Shown here piece after piece: positions 26,246 through 35,637 of a stretch of 64,000 nt of DNA. Location: the NCBI RefSeq assembly GCF_022808615.1, contig NZ_JAKZKS010000011.1:1-64000 (forward strand), written 5' to 3'. Under the pieces are notes generated by a model. That model ran no database searches, was not told where the DNA came from, and saw only the letters and a list, made by a program, of their open reading frames with translations. Position numbers and translations under genes: made by a program. Origin of the DNA: Bacillus sp. FJAT-47783 (lineage in GTDB: Bacteria > Bacillota > Bacilli > Bacillales > Aeribacillaceae). The number at the start of each line of letters is the position of its first letter. Within the stretch, counting starts at the first letter, position 1.

Positions 26246-27961
26246 TCATACGTGGAATGTATTTTTTACAAATTCCACAACTTCTTCAGTTGTACTCATC
26301 GCTAAAATTTGTTCCTTGAAGCTTGCTGCTTCTTCTTTTGATAATTGTTTAATTTGAGTTCGTGCCGGCAAAATGCTTGTCGCACTCATTGAGAACTCGT
26401 CTAATCCTAACCCTAATAGGATAGGAATAGCAAGTGAGTCTCCGGCCATCTCTCCACACATTCCAACCCATTTTCCTTCTTTATGAGCTGCTTCAATAAC
26501 TAATGTAACGAGACGAAGAATGGCTGGGTTGTACGGTTGATAAAGGTAAGATACGCGCTCATTCATACGGTCTGCTGCCATTGTGTATTGGATTAAATCG
26601 TTTGTTCCAATACTAAAGAAGTCCACTTCTTTGGCAAATTGATCTGCTAGAATAGCGGATGATGGAATTTCGACCATCATTCCCACTTCAATGTCGTCAG
26701 AAACTTGAACACCTTCATGAACAAGCTTTTCTTTTTCTTCCATTAAGATCGCTTTCGCTTGTCTAAATTCAGCTAACGTTGCAATCATAGGGAACATGAT
26801 TTTTAAGTTCCCATATGTACTTGCTCGAAGTAGCGCTCGTAATTGTGTACGGAAGATGTCCTGTACATCTAAGCAAAGACGGACCGCGCGGAAGCCAAGG
26901 AATGGATTCATTTCCTTCGGTAAATCTAAGTATGGTAGCTCTTTATCTCCACCGATGTCCAGTGTACGAACAACAACAGGCTTTCCTTCCATTTTCTCAA
27001 GAACTGTTTTATATGCTTCAAATTGTTCTTCTTCCGTTGGAAGCTCACTGCGACCCATGTATAAAAATTCGGTACGATACAGGCCTACACCTTCACCGCC
27101 ATTTTCGAGGACACCTTTCACATCTTCAGGCGTACCGATATTGGCAACGAGTTCAACATGATGACCATCTTTTGACATAGTCGGTTCATTCTTTAGTTTC
27201 GCCCACTCTACCTTTTGTTGTTCGTATTGTTCTTTCTTCTCTTCATATTGTGCGATCATTTCATCAGTTGGGTTGACGATCACTTTTCCATCTAAACCGT
27301 CGACGATGACTTGAGCTCCATTCTCGATTTTTTTCATGACTTCTTTCGTTCCAACAACAGCTGGAATTTCCATCGAACGAGCCATAATCGCTGAGTGTGA
27401 AGTTCTTCCGCCAATATCTGTAGTAAACGCTTGAACATATTGACGGTTTAATTGTGCTGTATCAGACGGTGTTAAATCTTCTGCGATGATAATCACTTCT
27501 TCAGAAATTAAACTCGGATTTGGAACTTCTACTCCTAATAAGTGGCCGATCACACGCTTTGTTACGTCACGAATATCGGCAGCCCGCTCTCTCATATACT
27601 CATTATCCATCGATTCAAACATCGTAATAAACATGTCAGCTGTTTCCCGCATAGCGTATTCAGCATTGACTGATTCAGTTTTCACTTTTTCTTGAACAGG
27701 GTTTAAAAGTTCTGGATCACTTAACACTAAAAGGTGTGCTTCAAAAATAGCTGCTTTATCTGCCCCTAATTCGCTTTTTGCATGATCTCTTATTTGTTCA
27801 AGTTCCGTTTTTGCTTTTTGAATCGCTTCTTCAAAACGAGCTACTTCTGCCTCAATATCGGCAATTTCTTTCTTTTGAACGGTTAAGTCAGGTTCTTCTA
27901 AGCGGTACGCTTTAGCAATGGCAATACCATGTGATGCTCCAATACCTTCTATTTGTAACAT
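26246..27961 (-). CDS. ptsI: PTS enzyme I
   Basis: Transfers phosphate from phosphoenolpyruvate to HPr, the entry step of all PTS sugar uptake. It has 571 residues. The phosphorylated His lies in [21 protein letters not shown] (near 189). The C-terminal PEP-binding barrel carries [15 protein letters not shown] and the signature of the Mg-binding region [12 protein letters not shown], with the catalytic Cys in GMCGEMAGD. Its ATG overlaps the ptsH stop as TAATG, so the two are translationally coupled. Confidence 0.97.
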   Translation of the reverse strand: MLQIEGIGASHGIAIAKAYRLEEPDLTVQKKEIADIEAEVARFEEAIQKAKTELEQIRDHAKSELGADKAAIFEAHLLVLSDPELLNPVQEKVKTESVNAEYAMRETADMFITMFESMDNEYMRERAADIRDVTKRVIGHLLGVEVPNPSLISEEVIIIAEDLTPSDTAQLNRQYVQAFTTDIGGRTSHSAIMARSMEIPAVVGTKEVMKKIENGAQVIVDGLDGKVIVNPTDEMIAQYEEKKEQYEQQKVEWAKLKNEPTMSKDGHHVELVANIGTPEDVKGVLENGGEGVGLYRTEFLYMGRSELPTEEEQFEAYKTVLEKMEGKPVVVRTLDIGGDKELPYLDLPKEMNPFLGFRAVRLCLDVQDIFRTQLRALLRASTYGNLKIMFPMIATLAEFRQAKAILMEEKEKLVHEGVQVSDDIEVGMMVEIPSSAILADQFAKEVDFFSIGTNDLIQYTMAADRMNERVSYLYQPYNPAILRLVTLVIEAAHKEGKWVGMCGEMAGDSLAIPILLGLGLDEFSMSATSILPARTQIKQLSKEEAASFKEQILAMSTTEEVVEFVKNTFHV

Positions 27962-28227
27962 TACTCGCCTAACCCTTCTTTTTTAATTGTTTCTTCAATT
28001 GCTAAAAGTGCATCATTTTCGTCAGATCCAGCTGCTGTCACTTTAATGTCAGCACCTTTACCAATTCCTAAAGACATAACACCCATGATTGATTTTAAGT
28101 TAACGGTTTTTCCGTTATATTCTAAGTTAATATCTGCATCAAATTTACTTGCTGTTTGCACTAGCATCGTTGCTGGACGTGCATGAATTCCTGTATCTGC
28201 TGTAACTTTAAATGTTTTTTCTGCCAT
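27961..28227 (-). CDS. ptsH: phosphocarrier protein HPr
   Basis: 88-residue phosphocarrier between enzyme I and the EIIA domains. The active His15 is in [13 protein letters not shown] and the regulatory Ser46 in [14 protein letters not shown], the HPr kinase site used for catabolite repression by CcpA in Firmicutes. AAAGGAG precedes the ATG. Confidence 0.98.
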   Translation of the reverse strand: MAEKTFKVTADTGIHARPATMLVQTASKFDADINLEYNGKTVNLKSIMGVMSLGIGKGADIKVTAAGSDENDALLAIEETIKKEGLGE

Positions 28228-28264
28228 TTTACCTCAAACTCCTTTGTAATAAATTGACTTTTGT

Positions 28265-28293
28265 ATAGTAACAGCCTAAAAGGCTTTTTTCAA
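28265..28293 (-). promoter_or_regulatory. promoter for ptsHI
   Basis: On the minus strand TTGAAA and TACTAT are 17 bp apart, in the 114-bp gap between ptsG and ptsH. The spacer contains the small hairpin AGCCTTTTAGGCT. Known B. subtilis ptsHI has its own constitutive promoter in this gap. Confidence 0.55.
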
Positions 28294-28310
28294 GCAATTA
28301 TATTTTAGAA

Positions 28311-28329
28311 AGGGCTATTTGCTAGCCCT
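28311..28329 (-). terminator. hairpin after ptsG
   Basis: AGGGCTA/TAGCCCT with a 5-base loop lies 12 bp after the ptsG stop. The T-tract is poor, so it may let part of the transcripts pass into ptsHI. Confidence 0.55.
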
Positions 28330-28341
28330 CTCTATTTATCA

Positions 28342-30366
28342 TTAAAGTGAGATAACTTTTTCTTCTCCAGCCTTTACATGACCTGATTTTACTAGATTTA
28401 TCGCTTGTCCTTCTTCTAGGTTTGTAAAGACAATTGGCGTCATGATGGACGTTGCGTTTTCTTCAATGAAAGAAAGATCTACTTTTAATAATGGTTGACC
28501 TTTTTTCACTTCATCCCCTTCGGCAACTAATACGTCAAAACCTTCTCCTTTTAAATTAACCGTATCAATACCAAAGTGAATAAGAATTTCATGACCGCTG
28601 TTTGATTGAATGCCAATCGCATGCTTCGTTGGGAAAACATTAACAATTTTTCCATCAACAGGAGAAACGACTGTACCATCCGTCGGCTTAATCGCTAAGC
28701 CGTCACCCATCATTTTTCCAGAGAATACTTGATCCGGAACTTCTGTTATCGGATGAAGTTCACCAGTTAAAGGAGCAACGAAGTCAAGTGCACTCATCTC
28801 TGTTTCAACGTTCTTTTCTTCTTGTTTCTCTACTTTACGAGGGGTTTTTCCAGACATAATGTCTTGAATTTGTGTTTTTAAATTGTCCGATTTCGGACCG
28901 AAAATTGCTTGAATATTATTTCCTACTTCAAGGACACCTGATGCACCTAGTTTTTTCAAACGATCTTTATCGACTTGCTTTTGATCGTTTACAGATACGC
29001 GTAATCGTGTAATACAAGCATCTAAGTGAGCAATGTTTTCTCTTCCACCTAATGCTTCTAAAATGTTATAAGGTAAGTCTCCTGCTTCCGCTTTACCACC
29101 ATCTGCTGAAGCATCCGTCTTTTCACGTCCTGGTGTATTTAAATTAAACTTGCGAATCGCAAAGCGGAATCCGAAGTAATAAATAACCGCAAAAACTAAA
29201 CCTACTGGAATAACTAGCCACCAATCGGTGCGGTTTTGGATAACACCAAATAGTAAGTAGTCAATAACACCACCAGAGAAGGTCATCCCAATTTTTACAT
29301 TTAATATGTGCATAACCATGAATGATAATCCAGCAAAAATCGCATGAATTCCGAAAAGAACCGGTGCAACGAATAAGAAGCTAAACTCAATCGGCTCTGT
29401 AATACCTGTTAAGAAAGAAGTTAAGGCAGCTGATCCCATAATACCAGCAACGACTTTTTTGTTTTCAGGCTTTGCTTCATGATAAATCGCTAATGCTGCT
29501 GCAGGTAAACCAAACATCATGAACGGGAATTTACCTGTCATAAATGTTCCTGCTGTTAATTCAGCTCCATCTTTTAATTGAGAGAAGAAAATCGCTTGAT
29601 CGCCTCGAACGATGTCACCCGCTTGATTCACATAAGAACCAAATTCAAACCAAAACGGTGCATAGAAAATATGATGCAAACCAAATGGGATTAATGAACG
29701 CTCAATGACACCAAATACGAAAGCGGCAAACGTTTTATTCGTTTCAAGCATCCCTTCAGAAAATGCATTTAATCCACCTTGTATTGGAGGCCAAACGAAA
29801 TACATAATCGCTCCTAACACTAATGCGGATGCCGCAGTCACAATTGGAACGAATCGCTTTCCGGCAAAAAATCCTAAGTATTGAGGTAATTCAATGTTAT
29901 AATATTTGTTGTACATGTAGGCAGCCAATATCCCGATAATAATACCGCCAAAAACACCTGTTTGTAATGTCGGGATTCCTAAAACCGTTGCAAAAGCTGG
30001 GTCAGTGCTAATGTCCTCTGGAAGCTGGCCTAGCCCTTGTAAAATTTCACTCATTGTTACATTCATCACTAAAAATCCAATGATTGCTGCGATTCCCGCA
30101 ACTCCATCACCATTTGCTAATCCAATGGCAACCCCAACCGCGAAAAGTAAAGCAAGATTAGCAAAGATAATTCCACCTGATTGCTCCATGATAGAGGCGA
30201 TAAATTGCACCCAATCAGCCCCTAATGCAGGTGCTTTTTCAATTAAGGTTTCTTGTTGCAAGGCATTCCCAACGCCAAGCAAAATACCGGCAGCTGGCAA
30301 TATCGCAACTGGAAGCATTAAAGCTTTACCCACTTTTTGCAACACACCAAATGATTTCTTAAGCAT
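28342..30366 (-). CDS. ptsG: glucose-specific PTS permease EIICBA
   Basis: Imports and phosphorylates glucose. The 674 residues are arranged as EIIC (membrane, about 1-400), EIIB with the phospho-Cys in [11 protein letters not shown] (near 455) and EIIA with the active His in [10 protein letters not shown] (near 600). The EIIC opening [23 protein letters not shown] is typical of the glucose group. GGAGG stands before the ATG. A GlcT-controlled RAT/terminator precedes it and glcT is directly upstream, so glucose specificity is well supported. Confidence 0.97.
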   Translation of the reverse strand: MLKKSFGVLQKVGKALMLPVAILPAAGILLGVGNALQQETLIEKAPALGADWVQFIASIMEQSGGIIFANLALLFAVGVAIGLANGDGVAGIAAIIGFLVMNVTMSEILQGLGQLPEDISTDPAFATVLGIPTLQTGVFGGIIIGILAAYMYNKYYNIELPQYLGFFAGKRFVPIVTAASALVLGAIMYFVWPPIQGGLNAFSEGMLETNKTFAAFVFGVIERSLIPFGLHHIFYAPFWFEFGSYVNQAGDIVRGDQAIFFSQLKDGAELTAGTFMTGKFPFMMFGLPAAALAIYHEAKPENKKVVAGIMGSAALTSFLTGITEPIEFSFLFVAPVLFGIHAIFAGLSFMVMHILNVKIGMTFSGGVIDYLLFGVIQNRTDWWLVIPVGLVFAVIYYFGFRFAIRKFNLNTPGREKTDASADGGKAEAGDLPYNILEALGGRENIAHLDACITRLRVSVNDQKQVDKDRLKKLGASGVLEVGNNIQAIFGPKSDNLKTQIQDIMSGKTPRKVEKQEEKNVETEMSALDFVAPLTGELHPITEVPDQVFSGKMMGDGLAIKPTDGTVVSPVDGKIVNVFPTKHAIGIQSNSGHEILIHFGIDTVNLKGEGFDVLVAEGDEVKKGQPLLKVDLSFIEENATSIMTPIVFTNLEEGQAINLVKSGHVKAGEEKVISL

Positions 30367-30433
30367 GTGTTTTCCTCCTTTTTTACTTCATGCAAAAGTG
30401 CGACTCGAAACCGTTTGCATCTTACACAAACAG

Positions 30434-30534
30434 AAAAAGGCATGGTGAAACAAGATGATATGAATTAGGGTAAACAAAACCCTTCTTCATATACGTATCT
30501 TGTTCACTCATGCCTGATCGTATCAGTAACACGT
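30434..30534 (-). promoter_or_regulatory. GlcT antiterminator target (RAT) and terminator in ptsG leader
   Basis: On the minus strand the leader begins with the RAT sequence (plus 30509-30534; ACGTGTTACTGATACGATC then AGGCATG), almost identical to the B. subtilis ptsG RAT as I recall it. It overlaps the left arm of a long terminator: GGCATGAGTGAACAAGAT (30497-30514) pairs with ATCTTGTTTCACCATGCC (30439-30456), followed by TTTTT. GlcT binding to RAT would prevent the terminator and turn on ptsG in glucose. Confidence 0.93.
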
Positions 30535-30546
30535 AAACAAATAATT

Positions 30547-30552
30547 ATTATA
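30547..30552 (-). promoter_or_regulatory. -10 of the ptsG promoter inside the glcT end
   Basis: TATAAT on the minus strand overlaps the glcT stop codon and is about 12 bp before the RAT, so the transcript would start just ahead of it. The -35 lies in the glcT coding sequence and is weak. Confidence 0.55.
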
Positions 30553-31390
30553 ACGCTTTCTTTTTAAGTCGATATAAGTGCATTGTTAAATAGACGGCTT
30601 CTGCATCATATACCGGTTTCTTTAGCACTTGTTGCATGACTTTAATCATCTTCCAAGCAGTATTATAGCATAATGGATATTCATTTTTCAACAATAAAGT
30701 GATCTTTTCTGGTTCTTCTACCATTTCCCCTTTTCTAACACGTTCAATCGCATGCTGCAGGTGGCGAACGAGTCTCATGTAATTGACACTTTCTTTATCA
30801 ATTTTTACGTCCATCGAATCTTCAATAATATTCATCAGTTGACTAATGAGCTGAGAATATCGGTTCACTTCAGATAGCGATTTATTTGTTAGGGCACTAT
30901 GAATATGGAGCGCAATAAACCCGACTTCTCCTTCAGGAAGATTAACTTGTAACTTTTCATTAATAATGTCAATGACTTCTTTAGCAATTTCAAATTCATT
31001 CGGGTAGAGCGTTTTCGTTTCCACTAAAAACGGATTATTAATCCCCATACCTTGTTGTAATCTTTTTATCGCAAAGGTTATATGATCCGTTAAGGCAATG
31101 TGAATGTGCTCATTTAATGGAAGCCCAACTTTATTACTAATAAAGTCGATGACATCACTGACAACGGCAATCATCTCTTCCTCAATAAACGGTAGAAGCA
31201 TTTTATATTGTTCTTGTTCTTTTTCATTTTTTAAAACGAACATTTTTTCAACCGTTTCGTTTGATATCGCTTCTCCTCTTTTCTTTCCGAAACCAATTCC
31301 TTTTCCAATTAAAACAACTTCTTGAAACGACTCATGTTCTGCAATCAGTACGTTATTATTTAAAACTTTTTTTATTGTAAAGGACTCCAT
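30548..31390 (-). CDS. glcT: transcription antiterminator GlcT (BglG family)
   Basis: RNA-binding antiterminator of 280 residues. The N-terminal CAT domain (SFTIKKVLNNNVLIA, about 1-58) binds the RAT hairpin as a dimer. Two PTS regulation domains follow (PRD1 about 65-170, PRD2 about 175-280), with His residues in LNEHIHIALTDH and GFIALHIHSAL and in VRHLQHAIERV and LTMHLYRL. PtsG phosphorylates PRD1 when glucose is absent, which inactivates it. AAAGGAG is about 13 bp before the ATG, slightly far; the amino-terminal match to B. subtilis GlcT supports the start. Confidence 0.95.
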   Translation of the reverse strand: MESFTIKKVLNNNVLIAEHESFQEVVLIGKGIGFGKKRGEAISNETVEKMFVLKNEKEQEQYKMLLPFIEEEMIAVVSDVIDFISNKVGLPLNEHIHIALTDHITFAIKRLQQGMGINNPFLVETKTLYPNEFEIAKEVIDIINEKLQVNLPEGEVGFIALHIHSALTNKSLSEVNRYSQLISQLMNIIEDSMDVKIDKESVNYMRLVRHLQHAIERVRKGEMVEEPEKITLLLKNEYPLCYNTAWKMIKVMQQVLKKPVYDAEAVYLTMHLYRLKKKAL

Positions 31391-31486
31391 GCCGAAATCC
31401 CATCTCCTTTTAGTTGAATCTCTCTTATACTACAAAATTTTAGAGAGAAAGGTCAATGACTTTTGTCGCATTTTGTAGAAAATTTT

Positions 31487-31577
31487 ATTACATCCTTATG
31501 TAAAAAAAGGATGTAATGAAGAAAAATAATCGAAACCTTATTATATGTACAAAAACAAAAAAACGGCATGTAGCCGT
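31487..31577 (-). terminator. two hairpins in the glcT upstream gap
   Basis: ACGGC/GCCGT (31563-31577) followed on the minus strand by TTTTTTTG ends the small gene at 31596. A second, 11-bp hairpin ATTACATCCTT/AAGGATGTAAT (31487-31517) lies between it and glcT and could be a further terminator. Apart from these, 31391-31595 shows nothing else. Confidence 0.6.
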
Positions 31578-31595
31578 CTTTTCATTCAAACCGTA

Positions 31596-31859
31596 CTAGA
31601 TCGCTTTATTTTTTGGGTCTACTCCTGTATACACGGCATTGTAGGCAATTTTCATTTTTGCCAATGTCCCTTTTAACAGTTCCTGTTTATCACATTTCTC
31701 CCCGGATTGTAAGATTGTGAAGTCATACACGACTTGAGATAATAATTCAATCGCACGTTTCATTTGGAATGGGTCCGCTTGATAACCGTCCTTAATAATC
31801 AGTTCCATTACTTCTCCAGACAACTTTTTAATTTCCTCAATTTTTATTTGCTCCATCAC
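31596..31859 (-). CDS. small helical protein of unknown function
   Basis: An 87-residue soluble, mostly helical protein (EEIKKLSGEVMELI, PFQMKRAIELLSQVVYDFTIL) that I do not recognise. GGGAGG lies 7 bp before a GTG (31857-31859) and 10 bp before an ATG; GTG is the better-spaced start. It has its own terminator and sits between glcT and the WYL-like gene. Confidence 0.65.
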   Translation of the reverse strand: MMEQIKIEEIKKLSGEVMELIIKDGYQADPFQMKRAIELLSQVVYDFTILQSGEKCDKQELLKGTLAKMKIAYNAVYTGVDPKNKAI

Positions 31860-32057
31860 AACGAATCCTCCCTTCCCATTTTTAACTTATGTCGTGCATT
31901 GATGTATTATTTATTATTTCGATACGAAGAGGCATATTTCCTTTACAAAGTGAAATTTCATTCGGTAGTTTTGGTGACAAAATGAGGATAAACCCGCATG
32001 AAAGAACGTTCGTTCGTATATTATAGTAGTACAGTAATTATTCATGGGAGTGTTGAG

Positions 32058-32252
32058 ATGTCCCTTCTCGAAAGAAGCTTACTGGAACATCGACCACTAG
32101 AAGTTATATACATGTCAAAGGATGGAAAATTTTCAAAACGGCAAATTATGGTCCGTTCTATTCATGATTCGTATGTACGTGCATATTGTTTACGAAAACG
32201 GCAAATTCGGACTTTTCGGAGGGAGTCGATTTTATCTATGCAATTTTTGTAA
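32058..32252 (+). CDS. small stand-alone WYL-like domain protein
   Basis: A 64-residue basic protein. The pattern LEVIYMSKDGKFSKRQI, a gap, VRAYCLRKRQIRTFRRESIL resembles the core of the WYL ligand-binding domain normally found behind a helix-turn-helix, but here no DNA-binding part is present. The ATG at 32058 follows GGGAGTG; a 20-codon upstream extension lacks a site. Function unknown; it could bind nucleic acid or nucleotides, by family analogy only. Confidence 0.68.
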   Translation: MSLLERSLLEHRPLEVIYMSKDGKFSKRQIMVRSIHDSYVRAYCLRKRQIRTFRRESILSMQFL

Positions 32253-32288
32253 AAGCCGTATGTTTGTTGAAAAATATAAAGAGAGCGG

Positions 32289-33260
32289 TTAAACCGTCTC
32301 CCTTACAATTAACTGATATGGCAGTATTTTACTTTCGCACTTCCCCGTTTCCAACAATTCTATAAACGCGGCAAATGCTTCTTGACCGAGTAAATATTTT
32401 GGGATTTCCATTGTTGTGATTTGAAGGGACTTGGCAATTGGATCATTATCAAAGCTTAACAATGCTAATTGCTCTGGGATTGTTATAGGATGTTTTTTGC
32501 ATGCTAACAATAACCCTGCTGATACTTGATCATTTGTCACTAAAACGGCTGTCGGCTTATTTTCCATTTTCATATAAGTATGAAAAGCTCGTTCACCATC
32601 TTGGAAGTGATAACAATTGTCAAGAATCCATTCTTCCTTTACTTCTTCTCCCCAATTCATCAACGTTTGCCGATACACCTTTTCTCGTTTTTCGCTATTG
32701 CTCCCTTCTCTTCTTCCTAAGCAAAGCGCGATTTTTCGATGCCCGTTTTCTTTTAAAAAGTTTAACGCTTCTTTAAATGCATCGTCGTGTTTAATCGATA
32801 CTACCGGTATTTCTTGAAGATGAATATCCTCACATAAAACAATCGGGCCATACGGTTTATAGGATAGAATCGTCTCAATAGGAAGATTTCTTGACAAAAT
32901 AATTACCCCATCTAACAAGCGCTCTTGTAAATGTTTGAATGCTTGCATTTCTTTTTCTATTTCGTATTTCGATTGATAAATAACAAGCTGGTAATCCATT
33001 TCTACAGCTGAATCTGCAATTCCATTTAGGATGCGACTAAAATAATGGTGATCAATCGTAGGTAAAATGATCCCGACCATTTTTGTCCGTCCTTTTGATA
33101 AGTTAATCGCATTTTTGTTCGGGATGTAATTTAACTTTTCGATCGCATCTAAAACCGCTTTCCGTTTATCTTCACGAACATAGGGATGATGATTTAAAAC
33201 ACGAGAAACGGTCGTTACAGATACATTCGCTAGCTTGGCAATTTCTCGTATGTTCGCCAC
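32289..33260 (-). CDS. ykvZ: LacI-family transcriptional regulator (YkvZ)
   Basis: DNA-binding regulator of 323 residues. The helix-turn-helix and hinge are in IREIAKLANVSVTTVSRVLN (residues 3-22), followed by a sugar-type periplasmic-binding fold with RDGxI-like effector-domain motifs (LLDGVIILSR, LVTNDQVSAG). The position beside glcT equals that of B. subtilis ykvZ; the sequence also resembles CcpB. The effector is unknown. An 18-bp palindrome 41 bp upstream may be its own operator. A weak hairpin (32281-32300) overlaps the gene end. Confidence 0.85.
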   Translation of the reverse strand: MANIREIAKLANVSVTTVSRVLNHHPYVREDKRKAVLDAIEKLNYIPNKNAINLSKGRTKMVGIILPTIDHHYFSRILNGIADSAVEMDYQLVIYQSKYEIEKEMQAFKHLQERLLDGVIILSRNLPIETILSYKPYGPIVLCEDIHLQEIPVVSIKHDDAFKEALNFLKENGHRKIALCLGRREGSNSEKREKVYRQTLMNWGEEVKEEWILDNCYHFQDGERAFHTYMKMENKPTAVLVTNDQVSAGLLLACKKHPITIPEQLALLSFDNDPIAKSLQITTMEIPKYLLGQEAFAAFIELLETGKCESKILPYQLIVRETV

Positions 33261-33300
33261 AAACGCATCCCTTCTTTCTTAATGTAAAATAATCTCTTGC

Positions 33301-33318
33301 TATGAAACGCATTTCATA
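33301..33318. promoter_or_regulatory. palindromic operator, probably for YkvZ
   Basis: TATGAAACGCATTTCATA has perfect 7-bp arms (TATGAAA/TTTCATA) around CGCA, the size and symmetry of a LacI-family operator. It lies in the short gap between divergent ykvZ and a 49-codon gene and could control both. It is not a good cre: the central CG is off by one position. Confidence 0.55.
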
Positions 33319-33353
33319 CTTTATGTTTATTTCAAAGAGTAGGAGGTGAGCAT

Positions 33354-33503
33354 ATGGGAGGTTTATTCGTTTTAATCCTGCTTTGTGCAATCGTTTTGAT
33401 TGGAGCACGCATAGCTTTACACGCTGGTGGCATCTCGATTGAACGACAACCAGTAAACGATTTTGATGATTATTTCCCACAATATAAACACGACCTAAAA
33501 TAA
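33354..33503 (+). CDS. 49-aa single-span membrane peptide
   Basis: A 49-residue peptide, MGGLFVLILLCAIVLIGARIA... with one membrane helix at residues 3-21 and an acidic tail QPVNDFDDYFPQYKHDLK. AGGAGGTGAG precedes the ATG at ideal spacing and a strong terminator follows. It is divergent from ykvZ and shares the palindromic operator region. The family is unknown to me. Confidence 0.72.
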   Translation: MGGLFVLILLCAIVLIGARIALHAGGISIERQPVNDFDDYFPQYKHDLK

Positions 33504-33535
33504 TGCCGTTTACCTTTATTGTACAAAAAGCAAGT

Positions 33536-33566
33536 AGCTGACTCCATACAAATGAGTCAGCTTGTC
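33536..33566. terminator. terminator after the 49-aa peptide gene
   Basis: Perfect stem AGCTGACTC/GAGTCAGCT with a 9-base loop between convergent small genes. Confidence 0.75.
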
Positions 33567-33574
33567 GTTTCTTT

Positions 33575-33715
33575 TCAAGAATTTTTTAATTGGGATGGGA
33601 GCATTTGAATCGAATGGTTCACATCATCAAGCTTCCGCTCAATCCGGTTTAACAAATATAGTGTCACAACAATAGGAAACCCGACGTCGCTTATAAGCTG
33701 TAGCCACTCTTGCAT
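33575..33715 (-). CDS. YvrJ-family small membrane protein
   Basis: A 46-residue protein with one membrane helix, DVGFPIVVTLYLLNRIERKLD, the signature of the YvrJ family. Function is not established in the family. GGAGGG precedes the ATG. The order DUF1659 - DUF2922 - YvrJ upstream of it on the same strand is a recurring cluster in Bacillus. Confidence 0.85.
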   Translation of the reverse strand: MQEWLQLISDVGFPIVVTLYLLNRIERKLDDVNHSIQMLPSQLKNS

Positions 33716-33755
33716 AATGACCCTCCTTTTTTCAATATTCAAGTTAGAAAGAGCC

Positions 33756-33774
33756 AGTCCTCTACACGAGGACT
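33756..33774 (-). terminator. hairpin between DUF2922 and YvrJ genes
   Basis: AGTCCTC/GAGGACT with a 5-base loop after the DUF2922 gene. The T-tract is interrupted, so partial read-through to yvrJ is possible. Confidence 0.55.
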
Positions 33775-33787
33775 AGCCATTCTTTCC

Positions 33788-34006
33788 TTAACTAATAGCG
33801 ATTTCTGTTACTTGACGTTCAATCTCTCTAGCACCCTTCTTACTGACGAATTTTCCACCAGTTGAGATGAAAACATTCGATGATAAGATCGTATCCATTG
33901 CTGAAGCTATTTCAGCAGGGGTTAGGGAATCCTTTGGATCTTCAATAGAAAGCCTTACTGTTTTCCCCTCTTCATTTAAAAATTGAAGTTCTAGCGTTTT
34001 CTCCAT
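33788..34006 (-). CDS. DUF2922 family protein
   Basis: A 72-residue protein beginning KTLELQFLNEEGKTVRLSIEDPKDSLTPAEI, the recognisable DUF2922 pattern: a short beta-rich N-terminus and a helix spanning AEIASAMDTIL. Function unknown. GAGAGGTGG precedes the ATG. It follows the DUF1659 gene by 25 bp, so the two form an operon. Confidence 0.85.
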   Translation of the reverse strand: MEKTLELQFLNEEGKTVRLSIEDPKDSLTPAEIASAMDTILSSNVFISTGGKFVSKKGAREIERQVTEIAIS

Positions 34007-34031
34007 GTTTATTCCACCTCTCTTTTACGGT

Positions 34032-34250
34032 TTAGTTTGTAATTTGTTGTGAATCATTACGTTCAATTGCTACAAGCGGCTTTTTTTGTAGACTTGCAAT
34101 CGCTTGTGCTGCTGCGTAAAGTTGATCAGCTGTTGCAGTTGTGTCAACATTGTTGAAGTTTTTGTTTTTTAACTTGGGCTTTCCTTCTTCGTCTACGCCG
34201 TTTTGAAAAACGAGACGAAGTTGTGTATCCATTAATTGTGTCATTGCCAT
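34032..34250 (-). CDS. DUF1659 family protein
   Basis: A 72-residue protein with the DUF1659 pattern: TQLRLVFQNGVDEEGKPKLKNKNFNNV then a helix DQLYAAAQAIASLQKKPL. Function unknown. The start at 34250 is chosen because GGGAGG is 8 bp upstream of that ATG and too near earlier ones. It is the first gene of the small DUF1659-DUF2922-YvrJ cluster. Confidence 0.85.
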   Translation of the reverse strand: MAMTQLMDTQLRLVFQNGVDEEGKPKLKNKNFNNVDTTATADQLYAAAQAIASLQKKPLVAIERNDSQQITN

Positions 34251-34416
34251 CTCCATCACCTCCCTTCACTTACCTTTTAGACGGAAAGGGGGGGAAGAGT
34301 AGCATCTAATTTTAAAAAAATTTATAGATTAGTAGAAACATCCATTTTTTATTGACGTATATGATTCATGTTGATATGATTCAAAGGGAAAGCTTGAGGA
34401 ACCGGAGGCAGTTAAA

Positions 34417-34980
34417 TTGGAGCAAATGATTCATAATTTAATCGAATTTTTTCAAGATTGGGGCGTTTTAGGCCTTATTATTGTCGCATTTACAGAATCT
34501 TCCTTTTTTATCATTCCACCTGATGCACTACTTATTCCATTAAGTGTCATCAATCCATCACAGGCGATTTTATACGCGGTCTACACAACCGCCGCTTCCG
34601 TAGTAGGAGGGATTGTCGGTTACTATTTAGGTAAAGGAATTGGGAAACCGCTCTTACACAAATTTGCATCAGAGGAAATTATCGAGAAAGCAGAACGCTT
34701 ATATGATAAATACGGGACAGGTGCCATCATTATAGCAGGCTTCACCCCGATACCATATAAAGTTTTTACCATTTTAAGCGGTGCCGTTGAAATGAACATG
34801 ACGCGTTTTATCATTGGCTCTATAATCGGTCGTGGGTCACGATTTATACTCGTTGCGAGCTTTATCATGTTGTTTGGGGAAAAAGCTATTGCACTCATTC
34901 AAGATTATGGCTCTATTTTCACATTGATCGTAGGGGTTGTATTTATTCTCATCTTTGTTCTCATTAAACGGAAAAAATAA
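34417..34980 (+). CDS. DedA-family membrane protein
   Basis: VTT/DedA-domain protein of 187 residues; family members act as lipid transporters, for example for undecaprenyl phosphate or phosphatidylethanolamine. Conserved parts are the acidic loop FTESSFFIIPPDALLIPL near residue 30, GYYLGKGIGKPLL near 72, and the arginine-type loop GFTPIPYKVFTILSGAVEM near 112. The start is TTG, 8 bp after GGAGG, with an in-frame ATG three codons later as an alternative. A strong terminator follows. Confidence 0.88.
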   Translation: MEQMIHNLIEFFQDWGVLGLIIVAFTESSFFIIPPDALLIPLSVINPSQAILYAVYTTAASVVGGIVGYYLGKGIGKPLLHKFASEEIIEKAERLYDKYGTGAIIIAGFTPIPYKVFTILSGAVEMNMTRFIIGSIIGRGSRFILVASFIMLFGEKAIALIQDYGSIFTLIVGVVFILIFVLIKRKK

Positions 34981-34985
34981 GTATA

Positions 34986-35026
34986 AAAAATGCGGTTGAT
35001 GTTTCAATTCAACCGCATTTTTTTCA
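34986..35026 (+). terminator. terminator after dedA-like gene
   Basis: Perfect 14-bp stem AAAAATGCGGTTGA/TCAACCGCATTTTT and a T-run. Confidence 0.93.
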
Positions 35027-35073
35027 TCGTGTCTCACTCTAATGTGTGATAAGCAGACCTTAGCAACATATAT

Positions 35074-35505
35074 TTATTGATGTTGCTTTAAATGCTTTAC
35101 ATAAAAAACTTCACGTTCATCGTCATTAATATTTTCCAAAAATCCGGTTTGATGGAAATCCAATCGATTTAAAAGTGATTTCATTGCCTCATTTGAATCA
35201 TTTGTGGATACAAATAATTTTGGTGTTACGCATTGTTTCGATACTTCATTCATTAATAACGTCGCAATTCCGCTTCTCCGATAAGCTTCATCTACATACA
35301 AAAGCTTAATAAACCAATTTTCGAAAAATGAACGAGAAAAAACAACATACCCAACAACTTGCTCATCCTTCATTGCAACGAAGCAATTGCCTTTTTGTAT
35401 CGCTTTATAAAGGCTTTCTTTTCTTGCCTTTTCTTTTTTAACCCATTCATTTAGAACGGAGATTTCATGTAATTGTTGTAAATCTGCTATTTTAATTTCT
35501 ATCAT
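35074..35505 (-). CDS. GNAT-family acetyltransferase
   Basis: A 143-residue N-acetyltransferase. The acetyl-CoA loop is RRSGIATLL (residues 76-84), preceded by the beta-4 strand KLLYVDEAY and followed by helix alpha-3. The C-terminal part RLDFHQTGFLENINDDEREVFYVKHL closes the fold. The acceptor substrate cannot be predicted. GAGG is 7 bp before the ATG. Confidence 0.85.
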   Translation of the reverse strand: MIEIKIADLQQLHEISVLNEWVKKEKARKESLYKAIQKGNCFVAMKDEQVVGYVVFSRSFFENWFIKLLYVDEAYRRSGIATLLMNEVSKQCVTPKLFVSTNDSNEAMKSLLNRLDFHQTGFLENINDDEREVFYVKHLKQHQ

Positions 35506-35637
35506 TATACATACCTCGAAAGCGTTTTTATTTATACATTGTCTACTATTATATTAGAATTTAAGAAAAAGTAAATGGTTGACGTCAAGTTCGTGAAAGT
35601 TCTCACACAGTTTCAGAAAAAAAGGAGTGTCTTTTAT

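Noticed and set aside
28305-28332. RNA thermometer or riboswitch in the ptsG-ptsH gap
   Set aside because: The hairpin is short and close to the ptsG stop; a weak terminator explains it.
33301-33318. cre site for CcpA
   Set aside because: TGAAACGCATTTCA places the central CG one position off the cre consensus; a LacI-type operator for the adjacent gene is a better fit.
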